Shown: positions 19,367 through 27,737, numbered from the stretch's first letter. The stretch is 64,000 nucleotides of DNA from Streptomyces sp. ICBB 8177 (GCF_003144095.1 NZ_NSKH01000024.1:32325-96324); one strand, 5' to 3'. Notes: a model not told the origin generated them from the sequence alone. Made by a program: numbers and translations.

Positions 19367-21019
19367 TCAGTGGGCCAGGGCCGCCTGCACGATCTTGATG
19401 ACCACCAGCACCATGGCCACCAGCAGGTACGTGCGCAGCGCGGTCATGCCGACCTTGTAGCCGGAGGACAGCACGGGCCTGGCCAGCGTCTCCAGCGGCG
19501 GCATCCGCCAGTCCGCCCGCCCGGTGCGGTCGACGCCGCGCCCGGTTCGGGCCCAGCCCTTGCGGCGGCGCCGCGCCTCCGCGTAGCCGATGGCGATCAC
19601 CCCGGCGACACCGCAGGCCGCCATGATGTCGAGGATCGCCCCGGCGGAGATGTCCGGGAAGAGCACGGACGCGGTCAGCACGATCGACAACGTGATCAGC
19701 ACCCCGACCACCGCGGAGATCAGCGCGTTGGTCCTCGGTCCGTTGACCCAGGGGCCGAGCACGGCACGGTCGTTGCACAGCAGCAGCAGGAAGACCGACG
19801 CCGACGGCAGCAGGACCCCGGCGAGCGTCTGGACCCCCTCGGTCAGCAGGCCGAGCGGTGAGCCGGGCAGGAGCACGATGACCGCGGCGGCGGCGACGAG
19901 CCCCGCGTAGACCGCGTAGAAGCCCTTGGCGCCGGAGATGCCGCGATGCAGCGAGTGCTTGAGCCCGAGGACGTCCCCGATGGCGTACGCGGTCGACAGC
20001 GACACCGCGAACGCGCCGATGACCGAGGCGTCAAGCAGCGCGACGGCGAACAGCACGCCCGCCACCTTGCCCGCGTGGGCGGCGAGGCCGTGTGCGACAC
20101 CCGCGGTGTCGGTGAAGTGGCCGGCCGCGTGGCTGCCGGCGAAGGCGGCCGCGGTGAATCCCATCATGGCGCCCGCGCCGACGACGACGACCACGATGCC
20201 GATCCACAGGTCGGCCTTCTCGTACGACATGAAACGCGGCGTGATGCGCTTGTCGATGACGTAGGACTGCTGGAAGAACAGCTGCCAGGGGGCGACGGTG
20301 GTGCCGACGATCCCGATGATCAGCAGCATGACGGTGGACAACTGGCCGCTGCCGCCCGGCATTCCGGGCACCACGAAGTCGTGGAGCATCCGGCCGGTCG
20401 CCGGGTGCGCCATGAAGTAGACCGGCACCAGCAGCAGTGAGGCCGCGCACAAGGTGATGGCGATCCGCTCGAACCGCTGGAACGAGCCGGTGAACGCGGA
20501 CGCGATGATGACGCCCGCCGCCAGCACCACCGCGGCCGTCTTCGGCAGTCCCAGGTATCCGGCGGCCATGGTGATGCCGATGAACTCGGTCACCAGGGTG
20601 AGGGCGTTGAGCAGGAACAGGTCGATGACGCTGAACGCGCCCCAGAACCGGCCGAACCGCTCCAGGATCAGCCGCGCGTGGCCCACCCCGGTGACCGCGC
20701 CGAGCCGCAGCACCATCTCCTGGTTGGCGTAGAGGACCGGGACCAGCAGGAGCAGGGTCCACAGCAGATGGGTCCCGTAGTTCTGCCCGGCCTGCCCGTA
20801 CGTGGCGAACGCGCCGGCGTCGTTGTCGCCGACCATGACGATCAGGCCGGGCCCGACGATGGCGAGCAGGGTCTTCAGCCGCGCGGACAGCCCGGTGCGC
20901 GGCGCGGTGTCGTCGAGCCTGACGGTGCCGAGGGCGCCGCGGATGTCGCCGACGTGGGCGTCGTCCAGGACGGCGGAGCGCGGCGCGGCGACCGTGGTGT
21001 CGAAGGTGGTGTCGGTCAT
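19367..21019 (-). CDS. NRAMP-related divalent metal transporter, probably Mg2+ (550 aa)
   Basis: LeuT-fold NRAMP family protein with about 11 membrane helices. Canonical NRAMPs bind Mn2+/Fe2+ through DPGN in TM1 and MPH in TM6. Here TM1 reads VGDNDAGAFATY (DAGA at residues 67-70, Asn replaced by Ala) and TM6 reads GTTVAPWQLFF (Met replaced by Ala243, His by Trp245). Loss of the soft-metal Met and the Asn is the mark of the NRAMP-related Mg2+ transporter subgroup. The upstream M-box riboswitch and the downstream mgtC support Mg2+ uptake. ATG 21019 is preceded by GGGAGGT five bases away; an upstream in-frame start is ignored. Confidence 0.9.
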   Translation of the reverse strand: MTDTTFDTTVAAPRSAVLDDAHVGDIRGALGTVRLDDTAPRTGLSARLKTLLAIVGPGLIVMVGDNDAGAFATYGQAGQNYGTHLLWTLLLLVPVLYANQEMVLRLGAVTGVGHARLILERFGRFWGAFSVIDLFLLNALTLVTEFIGITMAAGYLGLPKTAAVVLAAGVIIASAFTGSFQRFERIAITLCAASLLLVPVYFMAHPATGRMLHDFVVPGMPGGSGQLSTVMLLIIGIVGTTVAPWQLFFQQSYVIDKRITPRFMSYEKADLWIGIVVVVVGAGAMMGFTAAAFAGSHAAGHFTDTAGVAHGLAAHAGKVAGVLFAVALLDASVIGAFAVSLSTAYAIGDVLGLKHSLHRGISGAKGFYAVYAGLVAAAAVIVLLPGSPLGLLTEGVQTLAGVLLPSASVFLLLLCNDRAVLGPWVNGPRTNALISAVVGVLITLSIVLTASVLFPDISAGAILDIMAACGVAGVIAIGYAEARRRRKGWARTGRGVDRTGRADWRMPPLETLARPVLSSGYKVGMTALRTYLLVAMVLVVIKIVQAALAH

Positions 21020-21024
21020 GAGGT

Positions 21025-21053
21025 ACCTCCCAAGTCCCCCCACGCGGGGAGGT
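21025..21053 (-). promoter_or_regulatory. SD/anti-SD hairpin before the transporter gene
   Basis: The ribosome site GGGAGGT (21031-21025 on the minus strand) is perfectly complementary to ACCTCCC (21053-21047), 15 bases upstream. Pairing would hide the ribosome site. A competing local stem, CCCC/GGGG, lies in the loop. This could be the final switch of the leader RNA, downstream of the riboswitch and leader ORF. Confidence 0.5.
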
Positions 21054-21192
21054 GTTGGGGGCGTGCGGAATCCCCTCCGGCGCGGGCGCAGGCGTCGTCG
21101 GCCCGGCGCGTGGGCGCAGGGCTGTGATCCGTCACGGCGTTCGGGCCGTGCGGATGGCGGGGACGCGGGTCGTAGCCGCGCGGGGGAAGGTG

Positions 21193-21267
21193 TTACCGCG
21201 TGCCGGAAGAATGCGAGGACATGCGGGATGCGGGCCTACTGTGGCCCGGACTACTACTGGAATCCAT
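21193..21267 (-). CDS. Leader ORF between M-box and transporter (24 aa)
   Basis: ATG 21267 follows a strong GGAAGGAGG ribosome site, about ten bases away. The peptide begins MDSSSSPGHSRPASRM and continues Ser/His/Arg-rich to a TAA stop at 21193-21195. It lies 93 bases after the aptamer and 173 bases before the transporter start. It has no domain and is too short for a stable fold. Position and composition suggest a regulatory leader peptide; Salmonella mgtL is a precedent for leader translation sensing Mg2+ or proline. Serine or proline codons could pause ribosomes and bias downstream RNA folding. This is inference from sequence only. Confidence 0.55.
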   Translation of the reverse strand: MDSSSSPGHSRPASRMSSHSSGTR

Positions 21268-21359
21268 GCGTCTCTCGCCTCCTTCCGGTCAGGGCGCGAC
21301 CGCGCGCCGTGCGACTCGGCAAGGGAGCAGACCGGTCCGATGCGACCGGCTCACCCCAA

Positions 21360-21514
21360 CTCGTCAGAGCTTTGGCACTCCACGGCGTAATCTCCCTGCG
21401 GGAGAAGCCACTTGGGGTCACCCCTTAGGCCGGGGAGACCTGTCCTGAACCTGGGCGTCTCTCGACGTCGTCGGGTCAGTGGCCTGTGTCCGTGAAGACG
21501 CCTCACCGAACGAG
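21360..21514 (-). promoter_or_regulatory. M-box (ykoK) Mg2+ riboswitch
   Basis: Read on the minus strand, the block shows the M-box landmarks in order: P1 strand CTCGT, GGTGAGGC, ACACAGGCCACTGACCC, AGAGACGCCCAGGTTC, CCTAAGG and the 3' signature GTGCCAAAGCTCT, closing with ACGAG, which pairs with the 5' CTCGT. This matches the Bacillus mgtE leader layout. M-box RNAs fold around several Mg2+ ions and switch off downstream Mg2+ transport genes when Mg2+ is plentiful. The controlled genes here are the NRAMP-related transporter and mgtC. No U-tract terminator is visible, so control may be translational or Rho-dependent. Confidence 0.93.
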
Positions 21515-21535
21515 GTGCCTGTACAAACTTCTCAC

Positions 21536-21541
21536 AGCATA
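21536..21541 (-). promoter_or_regulatory. Probable -10 box of the M-box transcript
   Basis: TATGCT on the minus strand lies about 22 bases before the riboswitch P1 strand, a sensible distance for a transcription start just ahead of the aptamer. No strong -35 hexamer is visible, which is common in streptomycetes. Confidence 0.45.
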
Positions 21542-21629
21542 CCCCCGGCGTACGGCCGCCAGGACACGCCGGGACGCCTTGACGGGGATTTGACGCGGGT
21601 CCGCGACGCCGACGCCGGCCCTTGCGGTG

Positions 21630-22376
21630 TCAGGCCTGCGCCACCACCATGCGGCACCGCGGGGTGCCGTCGGGCCGCCGCCCCAGGGCGGGCAGTGCGA
21701 CCAGCCGCACCGTGAATCCCGCCCGGGTCAGCTCCTCGCGCACCGAGCCGAGCCGGAAGGGGCGGTAGTACATGACGAAGGGCGGCCGCCACAGGAGGTT
21801 GCGCACTCGCATCGCGACGTCGAAGGCCAGCAGGGACCAGTAGAGGGGCGAGCCGGGCGGCGCGGGCGCCGGAAGCGGGAAGACGAAGCGCCCGCCGGGC
21901 CTGAGCACCCGTCGCACACCCGCGAACAGCCCGGGCCACTCCCTGGGCAGGAAGTGGCCGAAGGCACCGAAGCTCACGACCAGGTCGAAGGCGCGGCCGA
22001 AGGGCAGGGCCCGGGCGTCGGCGCGTACCCAGCGCGGCGTGGGTGTGTCGCCGTTCCGGGACACCGCCGCCGTCGCCTGCCCGTACGCGCTCCGCGCCAC
22101 CGTGAGCATGCCGTCGCTCAGGTCCACGCCGGTCACGCTCCTTCGGCACACGGCGGTCAGCACCCGGGCACCGGCGCCGGTGCCGCAGCACAGGTCGAGG
22201 CCGTCGTCGACCGGGCCCATCGCGCCCAGCGCGTCCCGCACCGCGTCCAGCACGGGGGCGGGAGTGCGGAACGGCGTGCGGTCGAACTTCGGCGCCAGCA
22301 GGTCGTAGCCCCGTTCGACGGAGGAGAGCGCCTGCGTGGCCAGCTCGCGGACGGTGGGGCCCTCGGGGGTGAACAC
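21630..22376 (-). CDS. Class I SAM-dependent methyltransferase (248 aa)
   Basis: SAM-binding motif I is DLCCGTGAGARVL, followed by VTGVDLSDGML (motif II acid), VRADARALPF and FDLVVSFGAFGHF. The C-terminal part (YYRPFRLGSVREELTRAGF) is typical of small-molecule methyltransferases of the ubiE/type-11 kind. The acceptor is unknown. GTG 22376 begins five bases after the stop of the PLP-dehydratase gene, so the two form an operon; the open frame extends into that gene but has no better start. Confidence 0.85.
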   Translation of the reverse strand: MFTPEGPTVRELATQALSSVERGYDLLAPKFDRTPFRTPAPVLDAVRDALGAMGPVDDGLDLCCGTGAGARVLTAVCRRSVTGVDLSDGMLTVARSAYGQATAAVSRNGDTPTPRWVRADARALPFGRAFDLVVSFGAFGHFLPREWPGLFAGVRRVLRPGGRFVFPLPAPAPPGSPLYWSLLAFDVAMRVRNLLWRPPFVMYYRPFRLGSVREELTRAGFTVRLVALPALGRRPDGTPRCRMVVAQA

Positions 22377-22381
22377 CGTTC

Positions 22382-23356
22382 TCAGCCCCGGTCCCGGCCG
22401 GTCAGGTCCCCGGGGTCGGTGTTGGCGCCGCACAGCACGACGGCCACCGTCTCGCCCGCCGCCGGGGCGTAGGCGCCGCGCAGGGCGGCCAGGGCCGTGG
22501 CGGCGGCGTGTTCGACGGCGATCCGGCGCTGGTTCCACAGAGCCTGCCGGGCGCGCACGATCTCGGCGTCGGGCACGGTCACCGTGCGTACGTCGTCCCG
22601 CCGCGCCACCGCCAGCGCCATCGGCCCCACCCGCCGGGCGCCCAGGGAGTCCGCCGCGACGGAGTCGATCTCCACGTCGACCGGCTCACCGGCGCGCAAC
22701 GCGGCGTCCAGCGCACGGCAGTTCTCGGGCTCGACGGCGACGGTGCGGATCCCGTGCTGACCGGCGGCGGTCGCGACCCCGGCGAGCAGCCCGCCGCCGC
22801 CGACGGCCACAACCACCGTGTCAAGCGCGGGAATCCGCTCCCGAATCTCCGTCAGCAACGTCCCCGCGCCCGCAGCGATCAGCGGGTGGTCGTAGGCGTG
22901 GCTGGCCAGCGCGCCACTGTCGGCCGCGAACTTCTCGCACGCCACCAGCGCGTCCGCGTACCCCTCCCCTGCCAGCCGGACCTCGGCGCCGTACGAGCGC
23001 AGCCGGGCGACCTTGACGGCGGGCGCGGTCTCGGGGAGGAAGACGGTGGCCCGCACGCCCTGCTCCCTGGCCGCCCAGGCGCAGGCCAGGCCCGCGTTGC
23101 CGCCGGAGGCGATGGTCACGCCCGCGGGCGGGAGGGTGCCGGCGGCGCGGTGGGCGAGCAGGAAGTTCTGCGCGCCGCGCGCCTTGAAGGAGCCGGTGTG
23201 CTGCATGTACTCCAGCGCGAACCACACGTCGGCCGGGGCCTCGACCCCGTAGGAACGGGTCTCGTCGGGGTCGAGCCGGGCGACGGCGACGGTGCGCACG
23301 CGTCCGGCGACGCGCTCGGCGGCCGACTCGATGTCGACGTGGGTGAGTTGGGGCAC
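22382..23356 (-). CDS. PLP-dependent threonine/serine dehydratase-like enzyme (324 aa)
   Basis: Fold-type II PLP enzyme. The Schiff-base Lys is in QHTGSFKARGAQN, the phosphate/substrate loop is IASGGNAGLA, and the Gly-rich phosphate loop is VAVGGGGLLAG. The C-terminal CGANTDP replaces the usual SGGN-type end. No ACT domain follows, so it is probably not the allosteric biosynthetic threonine deaminase but a catabolic serine/threonine dehydratase or a related racemase. GTG 23356 has AGGAG six bases upstream. It is first in a two-gene operon with the methyltransferase. Confidence 0.85.
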   Translation of the reverse strand: MPQLTHVDIESAAERVAGRVRTVAVARLDPDETRSYGVEAPADVWFALEYMQHTGSFKARGAQNFLLAHRAAGTLPPAGVTIASGGNAGLACAWAAREQGVRATVFLPETAPAVKVARLRSYGAEVRLAGEGYADALVACEKFAADSGALASHAYDHPLIAAGAGTLLTEIRERIPALDTVVVAVGGGGLLAGVATAAGQHGIRTVAVEPENCRALDAALRAGEPVDVEIDSVAADSLGARRVGPMALAVARRDDVRTVTVPDAEIVRARQALWNQRRIAVEHAAATALAALRGAYAPAAGETVAVVLCGANTDPGDLTGRDRG

Positions 23357-23623
23357 GGGCTGCTCCTGCGGTGCGGTGGGCGGCGGCCGTTCCAACGTAA
23401 CGCAGCACCCGGCGCGGGCGGGCCGGGCGCCGGTTCCGGTCACCGCGCCTCATCCCTTCGGGCGGCGCCTCGTCCGTATCCAGACATCGGCGCGACGATG
23501 GGGAGGAAACTCGCTGTCCCGCTGATATCGTGCGATTCGCCTGCGGCAGTGGGGTCACCCATGCGGGACCGAACGACGGCATCGAGCGAGATCGAGCGGC
23601 GTCAGACGACGAGGAGACCGGCG

Positions 23624-24175
23624 ATGGCTGCACCGGATGAGTTCGACGTGGTGGTCGAGATTCCCCAAGGCTCCCGTAACAAGTACGAGATGGACCACGA
23701 GACCGGCCGCATCCGGCTGGACCGGCTGCTGTTCACGGCCACCAAGTACCCGTCGGACTACGGGTTCGTCGACGGCACCCTGGGCCGGGACGGCGATCCG
23801 CTGGACGCCCTGGTGCTGGTCGGCGAGCCCACCTTCCCCGGCTGCGTGATCCTGTGCCGGGCCATCGGCATGTTCTGCATGACCGACGAGAACGGGCCGG
23901 ACGACAAGGTGCTGTGCGTCCCGGCCCACGACCCGCGGTACGCGTCCGTGCAGGACATCGAGGACATCTCCGCGTTCGACCGGCTGGAGATCACCCACTT
24001 CTTCGAGGTCTACAAGGACCTGGAACCCGGCAAGTCGGTCGAGGGCTCGCACTGGGAGGGCCGCGTCAGCGCGTACGACGAGATCGAGGCGTCCCGCAAG
24101 CGCGGCGCCGAGCACGCCGGACAGCGCGGGACGGGCGGGCTCGCCGATGGCGGCCGCCGCGATCACAACCGGTGA
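23624..24175 (+). CDS. ppa: Inorganic pyrophosphatase, family I, copy 1 (183 aa)
   Basis: Soluble Mg2+-dependent pyrophosphatase: IPQGSRNKYEMD, the signature DGDPLDALVL with the metal-binding Asp residues, and CVPAHDPRY. It hydrolyses PPi to phosphate and pulls biosynthetic reactions forward. GAGGAG sits seven bases before ATG 23624. The C-terminal tail (after KRGAEHAGQ) is longer than in minimal bacterial enzymes and is polar. A second, highly similar copy lies at 58682-59233, which is unusual because streptomycetes normally carry one. Confidence 0.95.
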   Translation: MAAPDEFDVVVEIPQGSRNKYEMDHETGRIRLDRLLFTATKYPSDYGFVDGTLGRDGDPLDALVLVGEPTFPGCVILCRAIGMFCMTDENGPDDKVLCVPAHDPRYASVQDIEDISAFDRLEITHFFEVYKDLEPGKSVEGSHWEGRVSAYDEIEASRKRGAEHAGQRGTGGLADGGRRDHNR

Positions 24176-24330
24176 CCTGCCGTGACGCTCGGGTGCCGGT
24201 CCTGGGCCTTCGCTGGGGGCCTCCGGCGCTCGGGCTGGTGCGGCGGGTCTGAGACGGGCCGGGCGGGGTACCGGGGAGACGACGCGGCGGGTTCCGGCCG
24301 CCGCGGTCGTTCCGGCCGTTGGGAGTGATC

Positions 24331-24492
24331 ATGTTCAAGGTGCTGCTGGTACTGCTGTGCCTGGTGCTGCCGTGGCTGGCGGTGCTGATCAAGCAGGGGC
24401 CGAGCCTGAAGGTGCTGTGGGCCTTCCTGCTCCAGTTGCTGGGCCACGTACCCGGTGTGATCTACGGGATCTACCAGGTGGTCAAGGACTGA
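24331..24492 (+). CDS. Small hydrophobic protein, PMP3/YqaE-like (53 aa)
   Basis: ATG 24331 follows GGGAG. The protein is two hydrophobic helices joined by a short polar turn: FKVLLVLLCLVLPWLAVLI, KQGPSLK, then VLWAFLLQLLGHVPGVIYGI and a short charged end. This is the layout of PMP3/YqaE proteolipids, whose eukaryotic members affect membrane potential and salt tolerance. The role in this organism is unknown. It stands alone between pyrophosphatase and the geranylgeranyl-reductase-like gene. Confidence 0.75.
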   Translation: MFKVLLVLLCLVLPWLAVLIKQGPSLKVLWAFLLQLLGHVPGVIYGIYQVVKD

Positions 24493-24568
24493 AACGGTCC
24501 GGGCGTGGCATGCTGCGACCACCGCGACCCTCGCGGACGACCTGCCCGACCACGCCGAAAGGGCCGCG

Positions 24569-25894
24569 ATGCCACCGACGACGCCCCAGCCGAAGGACCG
24601 CGACGACGCGGCGGTGATCGTGGTGGGCGCGGGTCCCGCCGGGTCGGCCACCGCGTACCACCTGGCCCGGGCGGGGGTGGAGGTCCTGCTGCTGGAGAAG
24701 GCGACGTTCCCGCGCGAGAAGGTCTGCGGGGACGGGCTGACGCCGCGCGCCGTCCACCAGTTGATCCGGATGGGCGTCGACGTCGACGGGCCGGGGTGGG
24801 CGCGCTCCCGGGGGATGCGCTGGGTGGCCGGCGGGCGCTCCGCGCTCATCGAGTGGCCGCGGCTGGGCCGCTACCCGGACTTCGGGCTGACCCGCACGCG
24901 GCACGACTTCGACGACCTGCTGGCCCGGCACGCGGTCGGCGCCGGCGCCAGGCTGCGCACCGGGACGAAGGTCACCGGCGCGCTGACCGACCGCGCGGGG
25001 CGGGTGATCGGCGTGCGGGCCCAAGTGGGCCCGGAGCGCGAGGCGGTGGAGTACCGGGCCCGGGTGGTGGTCGCGGCCGACGGCGCGTCCGCGCGGCTGG
25101 CGTTGGGCCTGGGCCTGCGGCGCGACGAGCGGCAGCCGATCGCCACCGCGGCGCGCCGCTACTACCGCAGCCCGCGGCGCTCGCAGGAGGAGTACCTGGA
25201 GCTGTGGGCCGACCTGCGGCTGCCGGGCACCGACCGCTACCTGCCGGGCTACGGCTGGATCTTCCCGATGGGCGACGGCCGGGTCAACGTCGGACTGGGC
25301 GCGTTGCCCAACCGCCGCAACGGCACCGTCGACCTGCGCGCCACGATGGACCACTGGCTGGCCCGCACCCCCGCGCACTGGGGCCTGCGGCCGGGTGAGG
25401 GTGAGGCGGCGGAGGGCCAGGTCCTCAGCGCGGCGCTGCCGTTGGGCTTCAACCGGCATCCGCAGTACGGGCGGGGCCTGCTGCTGGTCGGCGACAGTGG
25501 CGGCATGGTCAGCCCGTGGAACGGCGAGGGCATCGCGCAGGCGCTGGAGGCGGGCGAGGTGGCCGCCGAGGCCGTCGCGATGGCGCTCACCGTGCCGGAC
25601 GGCCCCGCGCACGAACGGGCCCTGGGCCGCTACCCGGTGGAGATGGCCAGGCGCTGGGGCCGCCACTACCGGCTGGGCAACGTGCTGACGAAGCACGTGT
25701 TCTCCCGTGCCGGCTTCCAACCCCTGCTCAACGGCTGGGTGATGGGGTCGCCCGCGGTGCTCGACGGGATGGCACGGCTGCTGGTGGGCCTGACCGACGA
25801 TCCGCCGCGGGACCGGGTGGACCGGGTGCTGGGAACGCTGATCCGGCTGGTGCCGGAGCCGAAGCCGAGCCGAGGGCGCCATCCGGCCGGCTGA
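24569..25894 (+). CDS. Geranylgeranyl-reductase-family flavoprotein (441 aa)
   Basis: FAD-binding Rossmann motif at residues 16-36 (VIVVGAGPAGSATAYHLARAG), then EKVCGDGLTPRAV, VVAADGASAR and a second FAD motif, LLLVGDSGGMVSPWNGEGIAQAL. This is the geranylgeranyl reductase family. In actinobacteria the best-known member reduces one isoprene unit of menaquinone (MenJ type). Other members saturate archaeal-type or secondary-metabolite prenyl chains. Without adjacent menaquinone genes the exact lipid substrate is not fixed, but menaquinone is the first candidate. The start at ATG 24569 places the Rossmann fold close to the N-terminus. Confidence 0.88.
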   Translation: MPPTTPQPKDRDDAAVIVVGAGPAGSATAYHLARAGVEVLLLEKATFPREKVCGDGLTPRAVHQLIRMGVDVDGPGWARSRGMRWVAGGRSALIEWPRLGRYPDFGLTRTRHDFDDLLARHAVGAGARLRTGTKVTGALTDRAGRVIGVRAQVGPEREAVEYRARVVVAADGASARLALGLGLRRDERQPIATAARRYYRSPRRSQEEYLELWADLRLPGTDRYLPGYGWIFPMGDGRVNVGLGALPNRRNGTVDLRATMDHWLARTPAHWGLRPGEGEAAEGQVLSAALPLGFNRHPQYGRGLLLVGDSGGMVSPWNGEGIAQALEAGEVAAEAVAMALTVPDGPAHERALGRYPVEMARRWGRHYRLGNVLTKHVFSRAGFQPLLNGWVMGSPAVLDGMARLLVGLTDDPPRDRVDRVLGTLIRLVPEPKPSRGRHPAG

Positions 25895-25924
25895 CCGGAT
25901 CAGCACACCGGCTCGGCCGGCGGG

Positions 25925-26947
25925 TCAGCCGACGGCCCCCGCCAACTCGGCGGCGGTGGCGCGCAGTCGGCGGTGCAGGTCGCGGTGCGGGGTGCCCGGC
26001 GGCAGCCACTCCTTGCGGATCTTGGCGACCGCCGTGTAGTTGGTGTCGCAGACGTTGGCCAGCGGGGACTCCACGGCCTGCGTGAGGAACTGGTACGCGT
26101 CCAGTTCCTCCAGCCCGTAGTCGCGCACCAGCCACTGGACGAGGTCGAGTTGGGCGATGCGGAAGGCGTCCTCCAGCGGGCGGGCCGAGCCGGTGGAGAT
26201 GATGTGGGTGTCGGACTCCAGTCGTGGCCAGGGGGTGGCGACGCCCTTGAGGAGTTCGACCACGACGACGGTGTTCATCGCGCACTCCACCGCGACCCCG
26301 CAGGTCTCGCCCTCGCCCTGGCGGGCGTGGCCGTCGCCGAGGCTCAGCAGCGCGCCCTCCACGTTGACGCCCAGGTAGCAGGTGGTCCCGGCACGCATCT
26401 CCGGGGTGTCCATGTTGCCGCCGTGCGCGTCGGGCACCAGCGCGGAACGCACCTCCAGGTTGGCCGGGGCCACCCCGACGGTGCCGTGCATGGGCTCCAT
26501 CGGCAGCTCCAGCCGCAGCCCCTCGCGCCGCGTGGTGAACGCGCAGGTGCGGCGGGCACGGTCCAGCTCCCACATCCACACCACCTCGGGCAGCGGCGGC
26601 TGGAGCGTGGCGGTGGCGTGCGTGGAGGTGAGCGCGCCGAACAGCGGGACGGTGGTGGACGCGGCCCAGTCGCGGGCCGGTTCGACCGACACGAAGTGCA
26701 CCGCGACGGTGTCGCCGGGCTCGGCCCCCTCGATGTGGAACGGGCCGGTCTGCGGGTTGAGGAACGGGAACTCGCACACCTGGGAGACCAGGTCCTTCTC
26801 CGAACGCACCCGGCCCGCGAAGCAGTCCTCGGTGTACAGGTCCAGCACGGTCCCCGGCGCGATCCTGGCCACCGGCGCGGCCCCGCCGAAGGTCCAGGCG
26901 TAGGAACCCGCCTCGGGTCGTACGGTGATCACTCGCGGATCGCTCAT
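25925..26947 (-). CDS. Acetamidase/formamidase family protein (340 aa)
   Basis: FmdA/AmdA family: TLDLYTEDC-like segment near the start (VLDLYTEDCFAGRV), EPGDTVAVHFVSVEP, MHGTVGVAP, then HGGNMDTPEMRAGTTCYLGV and LLSLGDGHARQGEGE, which form the metal-dependent amidase core. Members hydrolyse formamide or acetamide to ammonia and the acid. ATG 26947 is preceded at exactly six bases by TACGCT and lacks a ribosome site, so transcription is probably leaderless. The gene stands alone, behind a hairpin that terminates the upstream small secreted gene. Confidence 0.9.
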   Translation of the reverse strand: MSDPRVITVRPEAGSYAWTFGGAAPVARIAPGTVLDLYTEDCFAGRVRSEKDLVSQVCEFPFLNPQTGPFHIEGAEPGDTVAVHFVSVEPARDWAASTTVPLFGALTSTHATATLQPPLPEVVWMWELDRARRTCAFTTRREGLRLELPMEPMHGTVGVAPANLEVRSALVPDAHGGNMDTPEMRAGTTCYLGVNVEGALLSLGDGHARQGEGETCGVAVECAMNTVVVVELLKGVATPWPRLESDTHIISTGSARPLEDAFRIAQLDLVQWLVRDYGLEELDAYQFLTQAVESPLANVCDTNYTAVAKIRKEWLPPGTPHRDLHRRLRATAAELAGAVG

Positions 26948-26977
26948 GGCGCCAGCGTAGGCGCTCCGGAACGTGAG

Positions 26978-27009
26978 GGAACCCCCGCCGCGGGGACGAC
27001 GGGGGTTCC
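26978..27009. terminator. 10-bp perfect hairpin between small secreted gene and formamidase
   Basis: GGAACCCCCG (26978-26987) and CGGGGGTTCC (27000-27009) are exact reverse complements with a 12-base loop. On the minus strand it lies 85 bp after the stop of the small secreted protein and just ahead of the formamidase promoter. Confidence 0.55.
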
Positions 27010-27094
27010 GGACGCCGGACGGGCCGTCAGGAGCGGCGCTCACCGGGTGCGGCGGGCCGCTCGGACGACGGGTGCCCGGCGGGTCGCGCGGGAA

Positions 27095-27364
27095 CTAGCG
27101 GACGCAGACCAGGCGCGGCTTGTGCCAGGTGCGGGTCCAGTAGCCGGCGTGGCGCCTGCCGTGGTGGTCGCGGTAGGCGGGGTGCCAGGTGCGCGTCCAG
27201 TAGCCCTTGGCCTCGTGGCACCGAGAGTGGCTCACGTGGTGGGCCGGTGCGGGGTGGTGGACCGGGGCGGCGGAGGCGACACCGACCGAGGAGAGCACGG
27301 CCCCGCCGGCGAGCGCGACGGTGGCGGCGCCCAGAGCGAGCACTCGCTTGAACCCTTCAGCCAT
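27095..27364 (-). CDS. Small secreted protein with two GYWTRTWH repeats (89 aa)
   Basis: A clean signal peptide (MAEGFKRVLALGAATVALAGG, cleavage near ASA-APV, about residue 33) leaves a mature peptide of about 56 residues. It is His-rich at first (VHHPAPAHHVSHSR), then carries the repeat KGYWTRTWHP and AGYWTRTWHK, flanked by two Cys (RCHEAK and LVCVR) that could close a disulfide around the repeat pair. I do not recognise the family. Aromatic and basic residues suggest binding to cell wall, DNA, metal or host or competitor surfaces, but no function can be assigned. GAAAGG lies about 11 bases before ATG 27364. Confidence 0.7.
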   Translation of the reverse strand: MAEGFKRVLALGAATVALAGGAVLSSVGVASAAPVHHPAPAHHVSHSRCHEAKGYWTRTWHPAYRDHHGRRHAGYWTRTWHKPRLVCVR

Positions 27365-27737
27365 AAAGCATCGTGCCTTTCAAGTTGCTGTGATGCGGAT
27401 TCCCGAGCCGTTTCCGGCCGGGCACGCATCACGATGCACCCGCGCCACCGGCTCCACGGGGGAAACGCCGCGCATGTTACAGAATCTAGACAGACCAAAG
27501 ACAAACGCATTAATCACACAATTCACCCATCAGTGTCATATCGCTTGGCACGTGAGCCCACTGCCTCCTCGCACAGTTCGAATGATCCTCACGGCGCCGA
27601 GCGACCGGTGCGCGCCCCCGTGCCGCCACCAGCGACCGGCGCGCACCCCGCCCGCCGTCGCGAGCCGTTGAACGCCTCACCCGCCACGCCCGTAAGAAGG
27701 TTGACGTGCACGCGTTGACTACGGGACGAGGTCATTC
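27365..27737. other. 373-bp divergent intergenic region with AT-rich core
   Basis: No gene seen. Bases about 27475-27560 form one of the most AT-rich stretches in the window (TTACAGAATCTAGACAG and ACGCATTAATCACACAATTC are examples). It separates the divergent small secreted protein and the 468-residue exported protein and should hold both promoters. No clear repeat or riboswitch signature was recognised. Confidence 0.6.

Noticed and set aside
18861-19778. Extended 305-residue reading of the MgtC gene
   Set aside because: Residues before GTG 19331 overlap the transporter gene and look non-native; the GTG has an excellent ribosome site and gives the usual MgtC length.
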